The position numbers and the translations under genes were made by a program. DNA of 64,000 nucleotides from Marmoricola sp. (GTDB lineage: Bacteria > Actinomycetota > Actinomycetes > Propionibacteriales > Nocardioidaceae). The notes under the pieces are model-generated. The model was given only the letters and a program-made list of their open reading frames with translations, ran no database searches and had not been told where the DNA came from. Shown one piece after another: positions 44,477-52,580 of the stretch. Each line of letters starts with the position of its first letter. Within the stretch, counting starts at the first letter, position 1. The stretch covers positions 1 to 64,000 of the forward strand of contig JAOPXK010000086.1 in the NCBI GenBank assembly GCA_025965195.1, written 5' to 3'.

Positions 44477-45700
44477 GTGGCAGCACCACAGAACTACCTG
44501 GCCGTGATCAAGGTCGTAGGTATCGGTGGAGGTGGAGTCAACGCCGTCAACCGGATGATCGAGGTCGGGCTGAGGGGCGTCGAGTTCATTGCCATCAACA
44601 CCGATGCGCAAGCTCTGCTGATGAGCGACGCCGATGTGAAGCTCGACATCGGTCGTGAGCTCACTCGTGGCCTGGGCGCCGGAGCGTTTCCCGCAGTGGG
44701 CGCCAAGGCAGCCGAGGACCACGCCGACGAGATCGAAGAGGTCATCAAGGGCGCCGACATGGTCTTCGTGACCGCCGGCGAGGGTGGCGGCACGGGCACG
44801 GGCGGCGCGCCGGTCGTGGCCAAGATCTCCCGCTCGCTCGGCGCGCTGACCATCGGTGTCGTGACCCGGCCGTTCTCCTTCGAGGGCCGCCGTCGTGCCA
44901 ACTCCGCGGAAGAGGGCATCGCCAACCTCCGCGAAGAGGTCGACACGCTGATCGTGATCCCCAACGACAAGCTGCTCTCGATCTCCGACCGCAGCGTGAG
45001 CATGCTCGACGCCTTCAAGCAGGCCGACCAGGTCCTCCTGCAAGGTGTCTCTGGCATCACCGACCTGATCACCACGCCGGGCCTGATCAACCTGGACTTC
45101 GCCGACGTCAAGGCGGTCATGTCCAACGCCGGGTCCGCGCTGATGGGCATCGGCTCGGCCCGCGGCGAGAACCGCGCGGTCGAGGCCGCCGAGCTCGCCG
45201 TCTCCAGTCCGCTGCTCGAGGAGTCGATCGACGGCGCCCAGGGCGTGCTGCTCTCGATCGCCGGCGGCTCCGACCTGGGACTGTTCGAGATCAACGAAGC
45301 CGCGGCGATGGTTGCCGAGGCCGTCCACCCCGAGGCCAACATCATCTTCGGCGCCACCATCGACGACGCGCTCGGCGACGAGGTCCGCGTGACAGTCATC
45401 GCGGCCGGGTTCGAAGGTGGCCGCCCGAAGCGTCGCGACGAGGGCACCGCCCTTCGCCGCAATCCGGCTCCCCAGTCGCAGGAGGAGACCAAGGCTGCCG
45501 CCCAGGCGGTCAGTCAGCAGCGCCAGCCCGACCAGTCCGCGGGAGCTCCACGCCGCGAGCCAGTGCCCGTCGGTGCGGCTCCGAGCGGTCCGGCCAACAC
45601 CGCACCCCGGACCCAGCAGGCGACCGCTCCGGCTCCAGCGCGTCCGCAGCGTCAGGTCGACTTCGATGACGACCTGGACGTGCCGGACTTCCTGAAGTAA
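44477..45700 (+). CDS. ftsZ: Cell division GTPase FtsZ
   Basis: FtsZ is the tubulin homologue that forms the cytokinetic ring. The 407-aa protein starts at GTG 44477 ([27 protein letters not shown]) and has the GTP-binding signature [10 protein letters not shown] (about 104), the T7 loop [11 protein letters not shown] (about 205) and a variable Gln/Pro-rich linker from about 320. The terminal [11 protein letters not shown] is the conserved C-terminal peptide that binds SepF and other partners. SepF is encoded 1.5 kb downstream; FtsA is absent, as in actinobacteria. Confidence 0.98.
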   Translation: MAAPQNYLAVIKVVGIGGGGVNAVNRMIEVGLRGVEFIAINTDAQALLMSDADVKLDIGRELTRGLGAGAFPAVGAKAAEDHADEIEEVIKGADMVFVTAGEGGGTGTGGAPVVAKISRSLGALTIGVVTRPFSFEGRRRANSAEEGIANLREEVDTLIVIPNDKLLSISDRSVSMLDAFKQADQVLLQGVSGITDLITTPGLINLDFADVKAVMSNAGSALMGIGSARGENRAVEAAELAVSSPLLEESIDGAQGVLLSIAGGSDLGLFEINEAAAMVAEAVHPEANIIFGATIDDALGDEVRVTVIAAGFEGGRPKRRDEGTALRRNPAPQSQEETKAAAQAVSQQRQPDQSAGAPRREPVPVGAAPSGPANTAPRTQQATAPAPARPQRQVDFDDDLDVPDFLK

Positions 45701-45710
45701 TCCGCCACGG

Positions 45711-46433
45711 GTGTACTCGCATCGCTCCACTCACGGCCCCGTCGACCTGGCCTTCACGGACAGGTACGGCGGGGTCAGTGGCGTTCCCTTCGACTCACTG
45801 AACCTGGCGCTCGAGGGTGATGACGACGCGGACCGCTGCGCCGAAAACCTCCGGATCGTCATCGACGACTTCGCACCCGGCGCGATGCCGGTCAACCTGC
45901 ATCAGGTGCACGGCTCCAGAGTGGTCCTGGTGGAGGACTGGCGCAGCTCGAGCCCACCCAGCGCAGACGGCCTGGTGGCCCGGGACCAGCCGGACATTGT
46001 CCTGGTCGTCCGAGCGGCCGACTGCGTACCGGTGCTGTTCGCCGACCCGGGTGCCCGGGTGATCGGGGTGGCCCACTCCGGTCGCCCCGGACTCGCGGCT
46101 GGCATCGTCCCCGCCACAGTCGAGCGGATGCGCGCGGTCGGCGCCAGCGAGATCACTGCCTGGATCGGACCGCACGTGTGCGGTGCCTGCTACGAGGTGC
46201 CCGAGAAGATGCAGGCCGAGGTGGGCGCGATCGAGCCGGCTGCGGTCGCCACGACGAGCTGGGGGACTCCGTCGCTCGACATCGGCGCCGGCGTGCGCGC
46301 ACAGCTCGAACGAGACGGCGTCAGGGTTGTCGACGTGTCCAGGTGCACCCGCGAGTCGGCGGATCTGTATTCGTATCGCCGCGACGGCCGCAGCTCCGGT
46401 CGGCTGGCCGGCTTGATCAGGCTCAACACGTGA
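45711..46433 (+). CDS. pgeF: PgeF/YfiH-family multicopper-oxidase-like protein (laccase domain)
   Basis: The 240-aa protein carries NLHQVHGSRVV (about 62), RAADCVPVLFADP (about 101), GVAHSGRPGLAAGIV and GPHVCGACYEVPEKM (about 155), with the conserved His/Cys/His metal site of the family. Members have been described as polyphenol oxidases, adenosine phosphorylases, and as peptidoglycan editing factor PgeF, which removes faulty precursors. The location after ftsZ favours the cell-wall role. GTG 45711 is 10 nt after the ftsZ stop; the 3' end overlaps the next gene by 4 nt. Confidence 0.92.
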   Translation: MYSHRSTHGPVDLAFTDRYGGVSGVPFDSLNLALEGDDDADRCAENLRIVIDDFAPGAMPVNLHQVHGSRVVLVEDWRSSSPPSADGLVARDQPDIVLVVRAADCVPVLFADPGARVIGVAHSGRPGLAAGIVPATVERMRAVGASEITAWIGPHVCGACYEVPEKMQAEVGAIEPAAVATTSWGTPSLDIGAGVRAQLERDGVRVVDVSRCTRESADLYSYRRDGRSSGRLAGLIRLNT

Positions 46434-47128
46434 CCAGGCTGGACGAGATCGAGGCCAATCTGGCTGCCGTGCTCGCGCGGATCGCAGCTGCCTGCGCGTC
46501 GGCGGGTCGGGCGCCCGACGAGGTGTCCCTGGTCGTGGTGACGAAGTTCTTCCCGGCCTCCGACGTACGCCTGCTCGCGGGCCTGGGCATCACCGACGTG
46601 GGGGAGAACCGTCATCAGGAGGCCGAGGCAAAGGCCGCCGAGTGCTCCGACCTCGGCCTGCGCTGGCATTTCATCGGGTCGCTGCAGAGCAACAAGGCTG
46701 CGGCTGTCGCGTCCTACGCCGACGTGGTGGAGTCCATCGACCGGGCCAAGCTCCTCACCGGTCTGTCCAGCGGCGCCCAACAGCGTGACCGGCTCCTCGA
46801 CTGCCTCATCCAGGTCAGTCTCGACCCGGCCGACACCCACGGCAGAGCCGGAGCCGCGACTGCCGACGTAGCCGCCCTGGCGGCGCAGATCCGAGCCACC
46901 GAGGGACTCCGGCTGCGGGGTGTGATGGCCGTTGCACCACTCGGGGAGCCGCCCGGGCCAGCCTTCGAACGGCTTTCGGTCGTGGCCGATTCGGTCCGCG
47001 CGATCGACCCGTCGGCGACCGTGATCTCGGCCGGTATGAGCGGCGACCTCGAAGAGGCGATAAAAGCCGGTGCGACACACGTGCGTGTCGGGTCCGCGGT
47101 CCTCGGTCAGCGGCCTGTGATCAAGTAA
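46430..47128 (+). CDS. YggS-family pyridoxal phosphate homeostasis protein
   Basis: The 232-aa protein is a monomeric TIM-barrel PLP-binding protein without known catalysis that buffers PLP. It has VVVTKFFPASDVRLL with the PLP-binding Lys (about 38), GENRHQEAEAKAAEC, WHFIGSLQSNKAA (about 75) and SAGMSGDLEEAIKAGATHVRVGSAVLG (about 200). GTG 46430 overlaps pgeF. Its position between ftsZ and sepF is conserved across Gram-positive bacteria. Confidence 0.95.
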   Translation: MTRLDEIEANLAAVLARIAAACASAGRAPDEVSLVVVTKFFPASDVRLLAGLGITDVGENRHQEAEAKAAECSDLGLRWHFIGSLQSNKAAAVASYADVVESIDRAKLLTGLSSGAQQRDRLLDCLIQVSLDPADTHGRAGAATADVAALAAQIRATEGLRLRGVMAVAPLGEPPGPAFERLSVVADSVRAIDPSATVISAGMSGDLEEAIKAGATHVRVGSAVLGQRPVIK

Positions 47129-47191
47129 TGTCCAAGTGACGGAAGTGAAACGCTCCACCCGGGGCGAATCGAGCGTAGAGGAAGAGATTTC

Positions 47192-47674
47192 ATGAGCGGC
47201 GCGATGCGGAAAATGGGCGTCTACCTCGGTCTGCTCGAGGACGTCGATGGTGAGTACGCCGACGGCGACCTGGCATACGACGAGCCTGCTCGTCGTACCG
47301 ATGTCGAGCCTGCGGCCCGTCCTGTCTCCAACCTCAACGAGCGCCGCCGTCCGGCGAGTACGCCGGCCCAGCATCCTGCCGGAGCGATTGCCCCGATGTC
47401 CCGCATCACCACGCTGCATCCGCGCACCTACAACGAGGCACGGGTGATCGGCGAGAACTTCCGCGACGGCGTCCCGGTCATCATGAACCTGTCCGAGATG
47501 GCTGACGGCGATGCCAAGCGCCTCGTCGACTTCGCGGCCGGACTGGTGTTCTCGGTGCACGGTTCGATCGAGCGAGTCACCAACAAGGTGTTCCTTCTCT
47601 CGCCGCCCAACGTCTCCGTGGCGGCTGAGGACAAGCAGCGCATCGCGGAGAGTGGCTTCTTCAATCAGAGTTGA
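47192..47674 (+). CDS. sepF: Cell division protein SepF
   Basis: The 160-aa protein anchors FtsZ to the membrane in bacteria lacking FtsA. It has an N-terminal amphipathic start ([17 protein letters not shown]), a disordered Pro/Ala/Arg linker (about 35-70), and the SepF core with [25 protein letters not shown] and [35 protein letters not shown] precedes ATG 47192; ATG 47204 is an alternative. The FtsZ C-terminal peptide above is its expected partner. Confidence 0.96.
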   Translation: MSGAMRKMGVYLGLLEDVDGEYADGDLAYDEPARRTDVEPAARPVSNLNERRRPASTPAQHPAGAIAPMSRITTLHPRTYNEARVIGENFRDGVPVIMNLSEMADGDAKRLVDFAAGLVFSVHGSIERVTNKVFLLSPPNVSVAAEDKQRIAESGFFNQS

Positions 47675-47677
47675 TCC

Positions 47678-47968
47678 GTGAAAACAACCGGCGAGACCAT
47701 CGGTCTGGTCATCGACATCTTCCTGCTGTTCATGCTGGTCCGGTTCGTCGTTGATTGCATCCAGCTCTTTGCCCGTTCCTGGCATCCGCGTGGACCGGTG
47801 CTGATGATCCTGGAGGTTGTCTTCTCGGTGACCGACCCGCCGATCAATGCGATGCGGCGGGTGATTCCTCCGCTTCGCCTCGGTGGGGCGGCGATCGATA
47901 TGGGATTCATCTCCGTCATCCTGATTTGCTATGTGCTTCAGTACGTCAATGGTGCGATTTTCTACTGA
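47678..47968 (+). CDS. YggT-family membrane protein
   Basis: The 96-aa protein has two membrane helices (about 7-27 and 70-92) flanking the family motif SVTDPPINAMRRVIPPLRLGGAAIDMGF. YggT proteins lie between sepF and divIVA throughout actinobacteria; the biochemical role is unresolved, with links to osmotic tolerance and division. GTG 47678 is 3 nt after the sepF stop. Confidence 0.93.
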   Translation: MKTTGETIGLVIDIFLLFMLVRFVVDCIQLFARSWHPRGPVLMILEVVFSVTDPPINAMRRVIPPLRLGGAAIDMGFISVILICYVLQYVNGAIFY

Positions 47969-48060
47969 CCGGCACGACCCGTGCGGTCCCGGGGGGCTCG
48001 TGGACGGGCTATCCTTCGAGGCGCACATCTTTGTAACCACTATCTGGATTGGGTGAGGTC

Positions 48061-48822
48061 ATGCCGCTGACGCCTGAGGACGTGAGCAACAAGCGTTTTA
48101 CTCCGGTGCGGCTCCGTGAGGGCTACGACATGGGTGAGGTCGACCAGTTCCTCGACGAGGTCGAGTCCGAACTGGCCAGCCTGATCAAGGAGAACGACGA
48201 CCTCCGCAGCAAGCTCAGCGCTGCCCAGAGGGGTGTCAGTTCCGCGCCCGCCGTACCCGCACCGGCTCCCATCGAGGAGAAGGCTCCCGAGCCGCCGAAG
48301 GTCGAGGCTCCGGCGCCTCCGCCTGTCGCCGCTCCCGCCCCCGTTCCCGAGGTGGTCAGGGTCCACACGGTGGCCGACGCGTCCAGCGCCGCCGCCCGAC
48401 TGCTCGAGATCGCCACGCGTAACGCCGACGAGCTCGTCGACGGCGCCAAGGAAGAGGCCGACAAGATCATCGGCGCGGCTCGCACCAAGGCGGAGCGGCT
48501 CGAGGCCGAGAGCAAGGTCAAGGCCGACCGTCTCGAGTCCGACGCCCGCACCCGCTCGCAGATGCTCGACTCCGAGACCGAGGCTCGCCGCAAGGACGTG
48601 TTCGGCGACATGGACAAGGAGAAGCTCAAGCTCGACGGCGAGATCGAGAACCTTCGCGCGTTCGAGCGGGAGTACCGCAGCCGCCTGAAGAGCTACTTCA
48701 GCCAGCAGCTCGAAGCTCTCGACGGCAACGGCGAAGGCGGCACCCTCGCGGGCGCCACCTCCGAGCACTCCCCGAAGCGGTTGAAGTCGATCCTCGGTGA
48801 CGAGGACCAGACAAAGCCCTGA
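48061..48822 (+). CDS. divIVA: DivIVA/Wag31 polar growth protein
   Basis: The 253-aa cytoskeletal protein senses negative membrane curvature at poles and septa and guides cell-wall synthesis. It has the conserved N-terminus MPLTPEDVSNKRFTPVRLREGYDMGEVDQFLDEVE, a first coiled coil, a Pro/Ala/Glu-rich spacer (about 60-105) and a second long charged coiled coil (about 110-225). ATG 48061 follows GGGTGAGG; the TTG at 48049 is unlikely. A strong hairpin terminator follows. Confidence 0.96.
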   Translation: MPLTPEDVSNKRFTPVRLREGYDMGEVDQFLDEVESELASLIKENDDLRSKLSAAQRGVSSAPAVPAPAPIEEKAPEPPKVEAPAPPPVAAPAPVPEVVRVHTVADASSAAARLLEIATRNADELVDGAKEEADKIIGAARTKAERLEAESKVKADRLESDARTRSQMLDSETEARRKDVFGDMDKEKLKLDGEIENLRAFEREYRSRLKSYFSQQLEALDGNGEGGTLAGATSEHSPKRLKSILGDEDQTKP

Positions 48823-48830
48823 TCAGCTGA

Positions 48831-48882
48831 TCAACGCAGAAGGGCGGCCATCCCACTCGGGATGACCGCCCTTCTCCGTTGA
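48831..48882. terminator. Strong bidirectional terminator after divIVA
   Basis: AGAAGGGCGGCCATCCC (48838-48854) pairs with GGGATGACCGCCCTTCT (48859-48875) over 17 positions with one mismatch and a 4-nt loop. Outer TCAACG/CGTTGA (48831-48836, 48877-48882) extends the stem. It sits between convergent divIVA and ileS. No U-tract is present. Confidence 0.85.
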
Positions 48883-49001
48883 GTTGGGCCCAAATCACAG
48901 TTCACTTGGGCCTCCGCTACATCAGGTCCGTAACCGAGGCCCAACTCGAGGGTGACGGAGGCCCAACTCAACAGCAACGGAGGCCCAACTCAACCGTCAG
49001 A
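48881..49001. repeat. 22-nt phased direct and inverted repeat array
   Basis: GAGGCCCAACTC occurs exactly at 48936, 48958 and 48980, a 22-nt period. Its reverse complement GAGTTGGGCCTC occurs with 10/12 matches at 48881 and 48903, also 22 nt apart. The array is thus two inverted units, an 11-nt hinge and three direct units. It overlaps the ileS stop codon at its right end. RNA from either strand could fold into a long hairpin. There are no CRISPR-like spacers and no ORF. Confidence 0.85.
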
Positions 49002-52000
49002 CGCGGAAGAGGGTGAAGGCGAAGCCGAGGTTGTTGTCGGTGTTGGTGAGGGTGTCGACGGACTCGGACTCGGCCATCGTGGAGGCGAGGACCTCTCCGG
49101 CGATCAGGTCGCGGTGCTCGGTGAATGCCTCGGCCACCTCACCGGATGCGTGCCAGGTAAGGGCAATCCGGTCGGAGACCTCGAAGCCACTGGTCTTCCG
49201 GGCCTCCTGGATCATCCGGATCACCTCACGGGCCAGGCCCGCCCGCTTGAGCTCGGGGGTCAGCTCGAGGTCGAGGGCAACGGTCTCGCCCTGCTCGTTG
49301 ACCACGGACCAGCCTTCGCGAGGTCGCTCGGCGATGATCACCTCGTCGGGCAGCACCTCGACCTCGGCACCGTCGACCGTGACGATGGCCCTGCTGTCCG
49401 CCTTGAGGGAAGCGGCGAGAGCACCGGCATCGGCTGCTGCGATGGCAGCGGCCACCTTCGGGGTCTCCTTGCCGAACCGCTTGCCCAGGGCGCGGAAGTT
49501 GCCCTTTGCGGAGTGGTCGACCAGGTCCGCGCCGGCGGCCGACAGCGGCTCGATCGCGCCGATGTTCAGCTCCTCGGCGATCTCGGCCCGGAGCTCGGGC
49601 GTGAGCCGGTCGTACGCGGCTGTCCCGATCAATGCACGTCCCAGCGGCTGACGGGTGCGGACCTTGGCCTCGGCCCGCGAAGCCCGCCCGAGCTCGACGA
49701 TCCGGCGCGCCAGAGCCACTGACGAAGAAAGCTCCTCGTCGACCGCGGCAGCGTCAGGGGTCGGCCAGGTCGAGAGGTGCACGGACTCGGGCGCGTCAGC
49801 CGTCACCGGTCGTACGACGTCCTGCCACACCCGCTCGGTGATGAACGGGGTCAGCGGAGCGAGCAGCTGGGTCACCGTGGACAAGGTGTCGTGCAGGGTG
49901 CGCAGCGCCGACGGGTCGCCGTCCCAGAAACGACGACGGGACCGACGCACATACCAGTTGGAGAGGTCGTCGACGAACTGCCCGAGGAGGCTGCCGATCC
50001 GCTGGGTGTCGAAGCGTTCGTACGCCGCCGTGACCTCGACGACAAGTCGGGCTGTCTCGGCGTGCAGCCACCGGTCGAGGACCGGTCGCTCGGCAACGGG
50101 AGGAGCCGCGACAGCTGGTGACCAGTCCGCCGTACGCGCATAGAGCACGTGGAAGGCGACGGTGTTCCAGTAGGTCAGCAGCACCTTGCGGACGGTCTCC
50201 TGGATGCTCGCGTGGCCCACCCGACGGGCTGCCCAGGGCGAGCCGGAGCACGCCATGAACCAGCGGACCGCATCGGCGCCGTGTTCGTCCATCAGGGAGA
50301 TCGGCTCGAGGATGTTGCCGAGGTGCTTGGACATCTTCCGGCCGTCCTCGGCCAGGATGTGGCCCAGGCAGACGACGTTCTTGTACGACGACTCGTCGAA
50401 GACCAGCGTCCCGATCGCCATCAGCGTGTAGAACCAGCCGCGGGTCTGGTCGATCGCCTCGCAGATGAAGTCGGCCGGGTACGCCGTTGCGAACTTCTCC
50501 GCCGAGCCCTCGGCGTGCGGGTAGCCCCACTGCGCGAACGGCATCGAGCCGGAGTCGAACCACGCGTCGATGACCTCCGGCACGCGGGTAGCCACGGACG
50601 AGCACGCCGTTGGACCAACCAGATGTGGGCAGCTGAACGTGATGTCGTCGACGAAGGGACGGTGCGGGTCGAGGGCGAGCTGGTCGGAGCCGGTCAGCTC
50701 GCCGAGCTCGGCCAGCGACCCGACACAGACCTGGTGCCCCTCCTCGCAACGCCAGATCGGCAGCGGCGTCCCCCAGTAGCGGCTGCGGGAGAGCGCCCAG
50801 TCGATGTTGTTGTGCAGCCAGTCGCCGTAGCGCCCCTCCTTGATCGTCTCGGGGAACCAGTTGGTCTTCTCGTTCTCCCGGAGCAGCGCGTCCTTGATCT
50901 GCGTGGTGCGGATGTACCAGGACGGCTGGGCGTAGTACATCAGCGCCGTGTGGCAGCGCCAGCAGTGCGGATAGCTGTGCTCGTAGGCCAGATGCCGGAA
51001 CAACCGGCCGCGGGCGTCGAGGTCCTTCACCAGGTCGGCGTCGGCGTGCTTGAAGAACTGTCCGCCCACGAGCGGCAGGTCGTCCTCGAAGTGGCCGTCC
51101 TTCCGTACGGGTACGACGACCGGCAGGCCATAGGCCTTGCAGACCGCCATGTCCTCCTCGCCGAACGCGGGGGACTGGTGCACTAGTCCGGTGCCGTCCT
51201 CGATCGTGACGTACTCGGCCAGCACCACGAAGTGGGCAGGCGAGGTGAACTCCACCAGCTCGAACGGCCGCTGATAGGTCCATCGCTCCATCTCGCGACC
51301 GATGAAGCGCTCGCTGACCGTCCAGCCCTCACCGAGGACCGACTCCCACAGCGGCTCGGCAACCACGACGGTCTCGTTGCCGTCCGTCGCGACGACGTAG
51401 GTGACGTCGGGGTGCACTGCGACCGCCGTGTTCGACACGAGCGTCCAGGGCGTCGTCGTCCAGACGAGGAGGCTGGCCCTGCCGGCAAGGGGTCCCGAGG
51501 TCAGCGGGAAGCGCACGTAGACCGAGGGATCGGTCACCGTCTCATAGCCCTGCGCGACCTCGTGGTCGGAGAGACCGGTGCCACAGCGCGGGCAGTACGG
51601 CGCAACGCGGTAGTCCTCGACGAGCAGTCCTTTCTGATGGATCTGCTTCAGCGCCCACCAGACCGACTCGACGTAGGACGCGTCCATCGTCCGGTAGGGG
51701 TGCTCGGTGTCGACCCAGTAGCCCATCCGCCGGGTCATCGCCTCGAACTCGCCAACGTTGCGCAGCACCGACTCGCGGCACTTCGCGTTGAACTCCGCGA
51801 TGCCGAAGGCTTCGATGTCCGGCTTGCCGGAGAAGCCGAGCTCCTTCTCGACGGCGAGCTCGACGGGCAGCCCGTGGCAGTCCCAGCCGCCCTTGCGTTC
51901 GACGTACCTGCCCCGCATGGTGTGGAAGCGCGGGAAGACGTCCTTGAAGACCCGTGCCTCGACGTGGTGGGTCCCCGGCATGCCGTTGGCGGTCGGTGGA

Positions 52001-52143
52001 CCCTCGTAGAACGTCCACGGCTCACCATCGCGGGTGCGCTCGGTGGACTTGGCGAAGGTCTGGTTCTCCGCCCAGAAGGTGAGCACGTCGCGCTCGAGGG
52101 CAGGCAGGTCGACCTGCGGCGGGACGGGGCGGTACTCGTTCAC
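48997..52143 (-). CDS. ileS: Isoleucyl-tRNA synthetase
   Basis: The 1048-aa class I synthetase charges tRNA-Ile. It starts at GTG 52143 with AAGGA upstream. It has the HIGH-type motif GMPGTHH (about residues 54-60), an editing domain (about 190-390), the tryptophan-rich WFDSGSMPFAQWG region, the KMSKS-type KMSKHLGN (about 603), and an anticodon-binding domain with a C-terminal extension. Length and the GxPGTHH motif place it in the eukaryote-like IleRS2 clade, generally less sensitive to mupirocin (family knowledge; not tested here). A T-box leader controls it. Confidence 0.97.
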   Translation of the reverse strand: MNEYRPVPPQVDLPALERDVLTFWAENQTFAKSTERTRDGEPWTFYEGPPTANGMPGTHHVEARVFKDVFPRFHTMRGRYVERKGGWDCHGLPVELAVEKELGFSGKPDIEAFGIAEFNAKCRESVLRNVGEFEAMTRRMGYWVDTEHPYRTMDASYVESVWWALKQIHQKGLLVEDYRVAPYCPRCGTGLSDHEVAQGYETVTDPSVYVRFPLTSGPLAGRASLLVWTTTPWTLVSNTAVAVHPDVTYVVATDGNETVVVAEPLWESVLGEGWTVSERFIGREMERWTYQRPFELVEFTSPAHFVVLAEYVTIEDGTGLVHQSPAFGEEDMAVCKAYGLPVVVPVRKDGHFEDDLPLVGGQFFKHADADLVKDLDARGRLFRHLAYEHSYPHCWRCHTALMYYAQPSWYIRTTQIKDALLRENEKTNWFPETIKEGRYGDWLHNNIDWALSRSRYWGTPLPIWRCEEGHQVCVGSLAELGELTGSDQLALDPHRPFVDDITFSCPHLVGPTACSSVATRVPEVIDAWFDSGSMPFAQWGYPHAEGSAEKFATAYPADFICEAIDQTRGWFYTLMAIGTLVFDESSYKNVVCLGHILAEDGRKMSKHLGNILEPISLMDEHGADAVRWFMACSGSPWAARRVGHASIQETVRKVLLTYWNTVAFHVLYARTADWSPAVAAPPVAERPVLDRWLHAETARLVVEVTAAYERFDTQRIGSLLGQFVDDLSNWYVRRSRRRFWDGDPSALRTLHDTLSTVTQLLAPLTPFITERVWQDVVRPVTADAPESVHLSTWPTPDAAAVDEELSSSVALARRIVELGRASRAEAKVRTRQPLGRALIGTAAYDRLTPELRAEIAEELNIGAIEPLSAAGADLVDHSAKGNFRALGKRFGKETPKVAAAIAAADAGALAASLKADSRAIVTVDGAEVEVLPDEVIIAERPREGWSVVNEQGETVALDLELTPELKRAGLAREVIRMIQEARKTSGFEVSDRIALTWHASGEVAEAFTEHRDLIAGEVLASTMAESESVDTLTNTDNNLGFAFTLFRV

Positions 52144-52350
52144 GTCTGATCCTTCGTTTTCGAACTCAACCGGTGGCTGAGCGTGTCGAAACCGAGGGAC
52201 GAGAGCCGGAACTCCCGCGGTACCACCCTCCTTGGCCGGCGATGACGCTGTCGGCCCACTTCATCGGGTCTGTTGCTGCCGGTTCTAGTCCGCCCATGGC
52301 CGATCTGCCTGGACGTTTCTTCCGGCGACTCCGGGTTGATTGCCCATCGC
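52144..52350 (-). promoter_or_regulatory. T-box riboswitch leader of ileS
   Basis: On the minus strand the leader carries the exact T-box AGGGTGGTACCGCGG (complement of 52215-52229), which pairs with the NCCA end of uncharged tRNA. Upstream lie Stem I-type segments GCCGGAAGAA and CTAGAACCGG, as in other actinobacterial ileS leaders, and an AATC context that could supply the Ile AUC specifier. The sequence between the T-box and the GTG lacks a classical terminator, consistent with actinobacterial class II ileS T-boxes that control translation by exposing the ribosome site. The 5' limit is approximate. Confidence 0.9.
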
Positions 52351-52492
52351 TGCCCTGCAACCCCTCAAGTCTGCCAGAGGCGAGAGTCTTCTCACGAACT
52401 GGTTTCGCCCTCGGTCGCCCCAAGGCGCCGCCGTTGACCCCGAATACCCACTGGCAGGCTTCAATCGGCGGGCTTCGCCTCGGTCCGGCGAG
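52351..52492. other. Divergent region between ileS leader and the histone-like gene
   Basis: No gene is supported. The ileS transcript must start here on the minus strand, but I cannot assign the promoter with confidence. Sequence composition is ordinary. Confidence 0.4.
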
Positions 52493-52550
52493 TTGAAGGC
52501 CCGGCGTGTTGCACATATCCTCGCGGCCACACGTATGACGCAGGTCATAC
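52493..52550 (+). promoter_or_regulatory. Promoter and adjacent dyad of the histone/DksA-like gene
   Basis: TTGAAG (52493-52498), 17 nt, TATCCT (52516-52521) form a good promoter with a start near 52528. Directly downstream, GTATGAC (52533-52539) and GTCATAC (52544-52550) make a perfect 7-4-7 inverted repeat, about positions +5 to +22, where a repressor or an RNA hairpin would act. The ATG is at 52581. Confidence 0.55.
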
Positions 52551-52580
52551 TCCCTCCTTCTGGAATTGGGGCCGTGAACC

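Noticed and set aside
46190-48040. 616-aa minus-strand ORF across pgeF-yggS-sepF-yggT
   Set aside because: It covers four well-supported plus-strand genes and shows no family signature.
48881-49001. CRISPR array
   Set aside because: Units have a 22-nt period with no distinct equal-length spacers, occur in both orientations and lack cas genes.
52200-52240. tRNA-like sequence on the minus strand
   Set aside because: The conserved GGTACCGCGG belongs to a T-box leader; no cloverleaf can be drawn.
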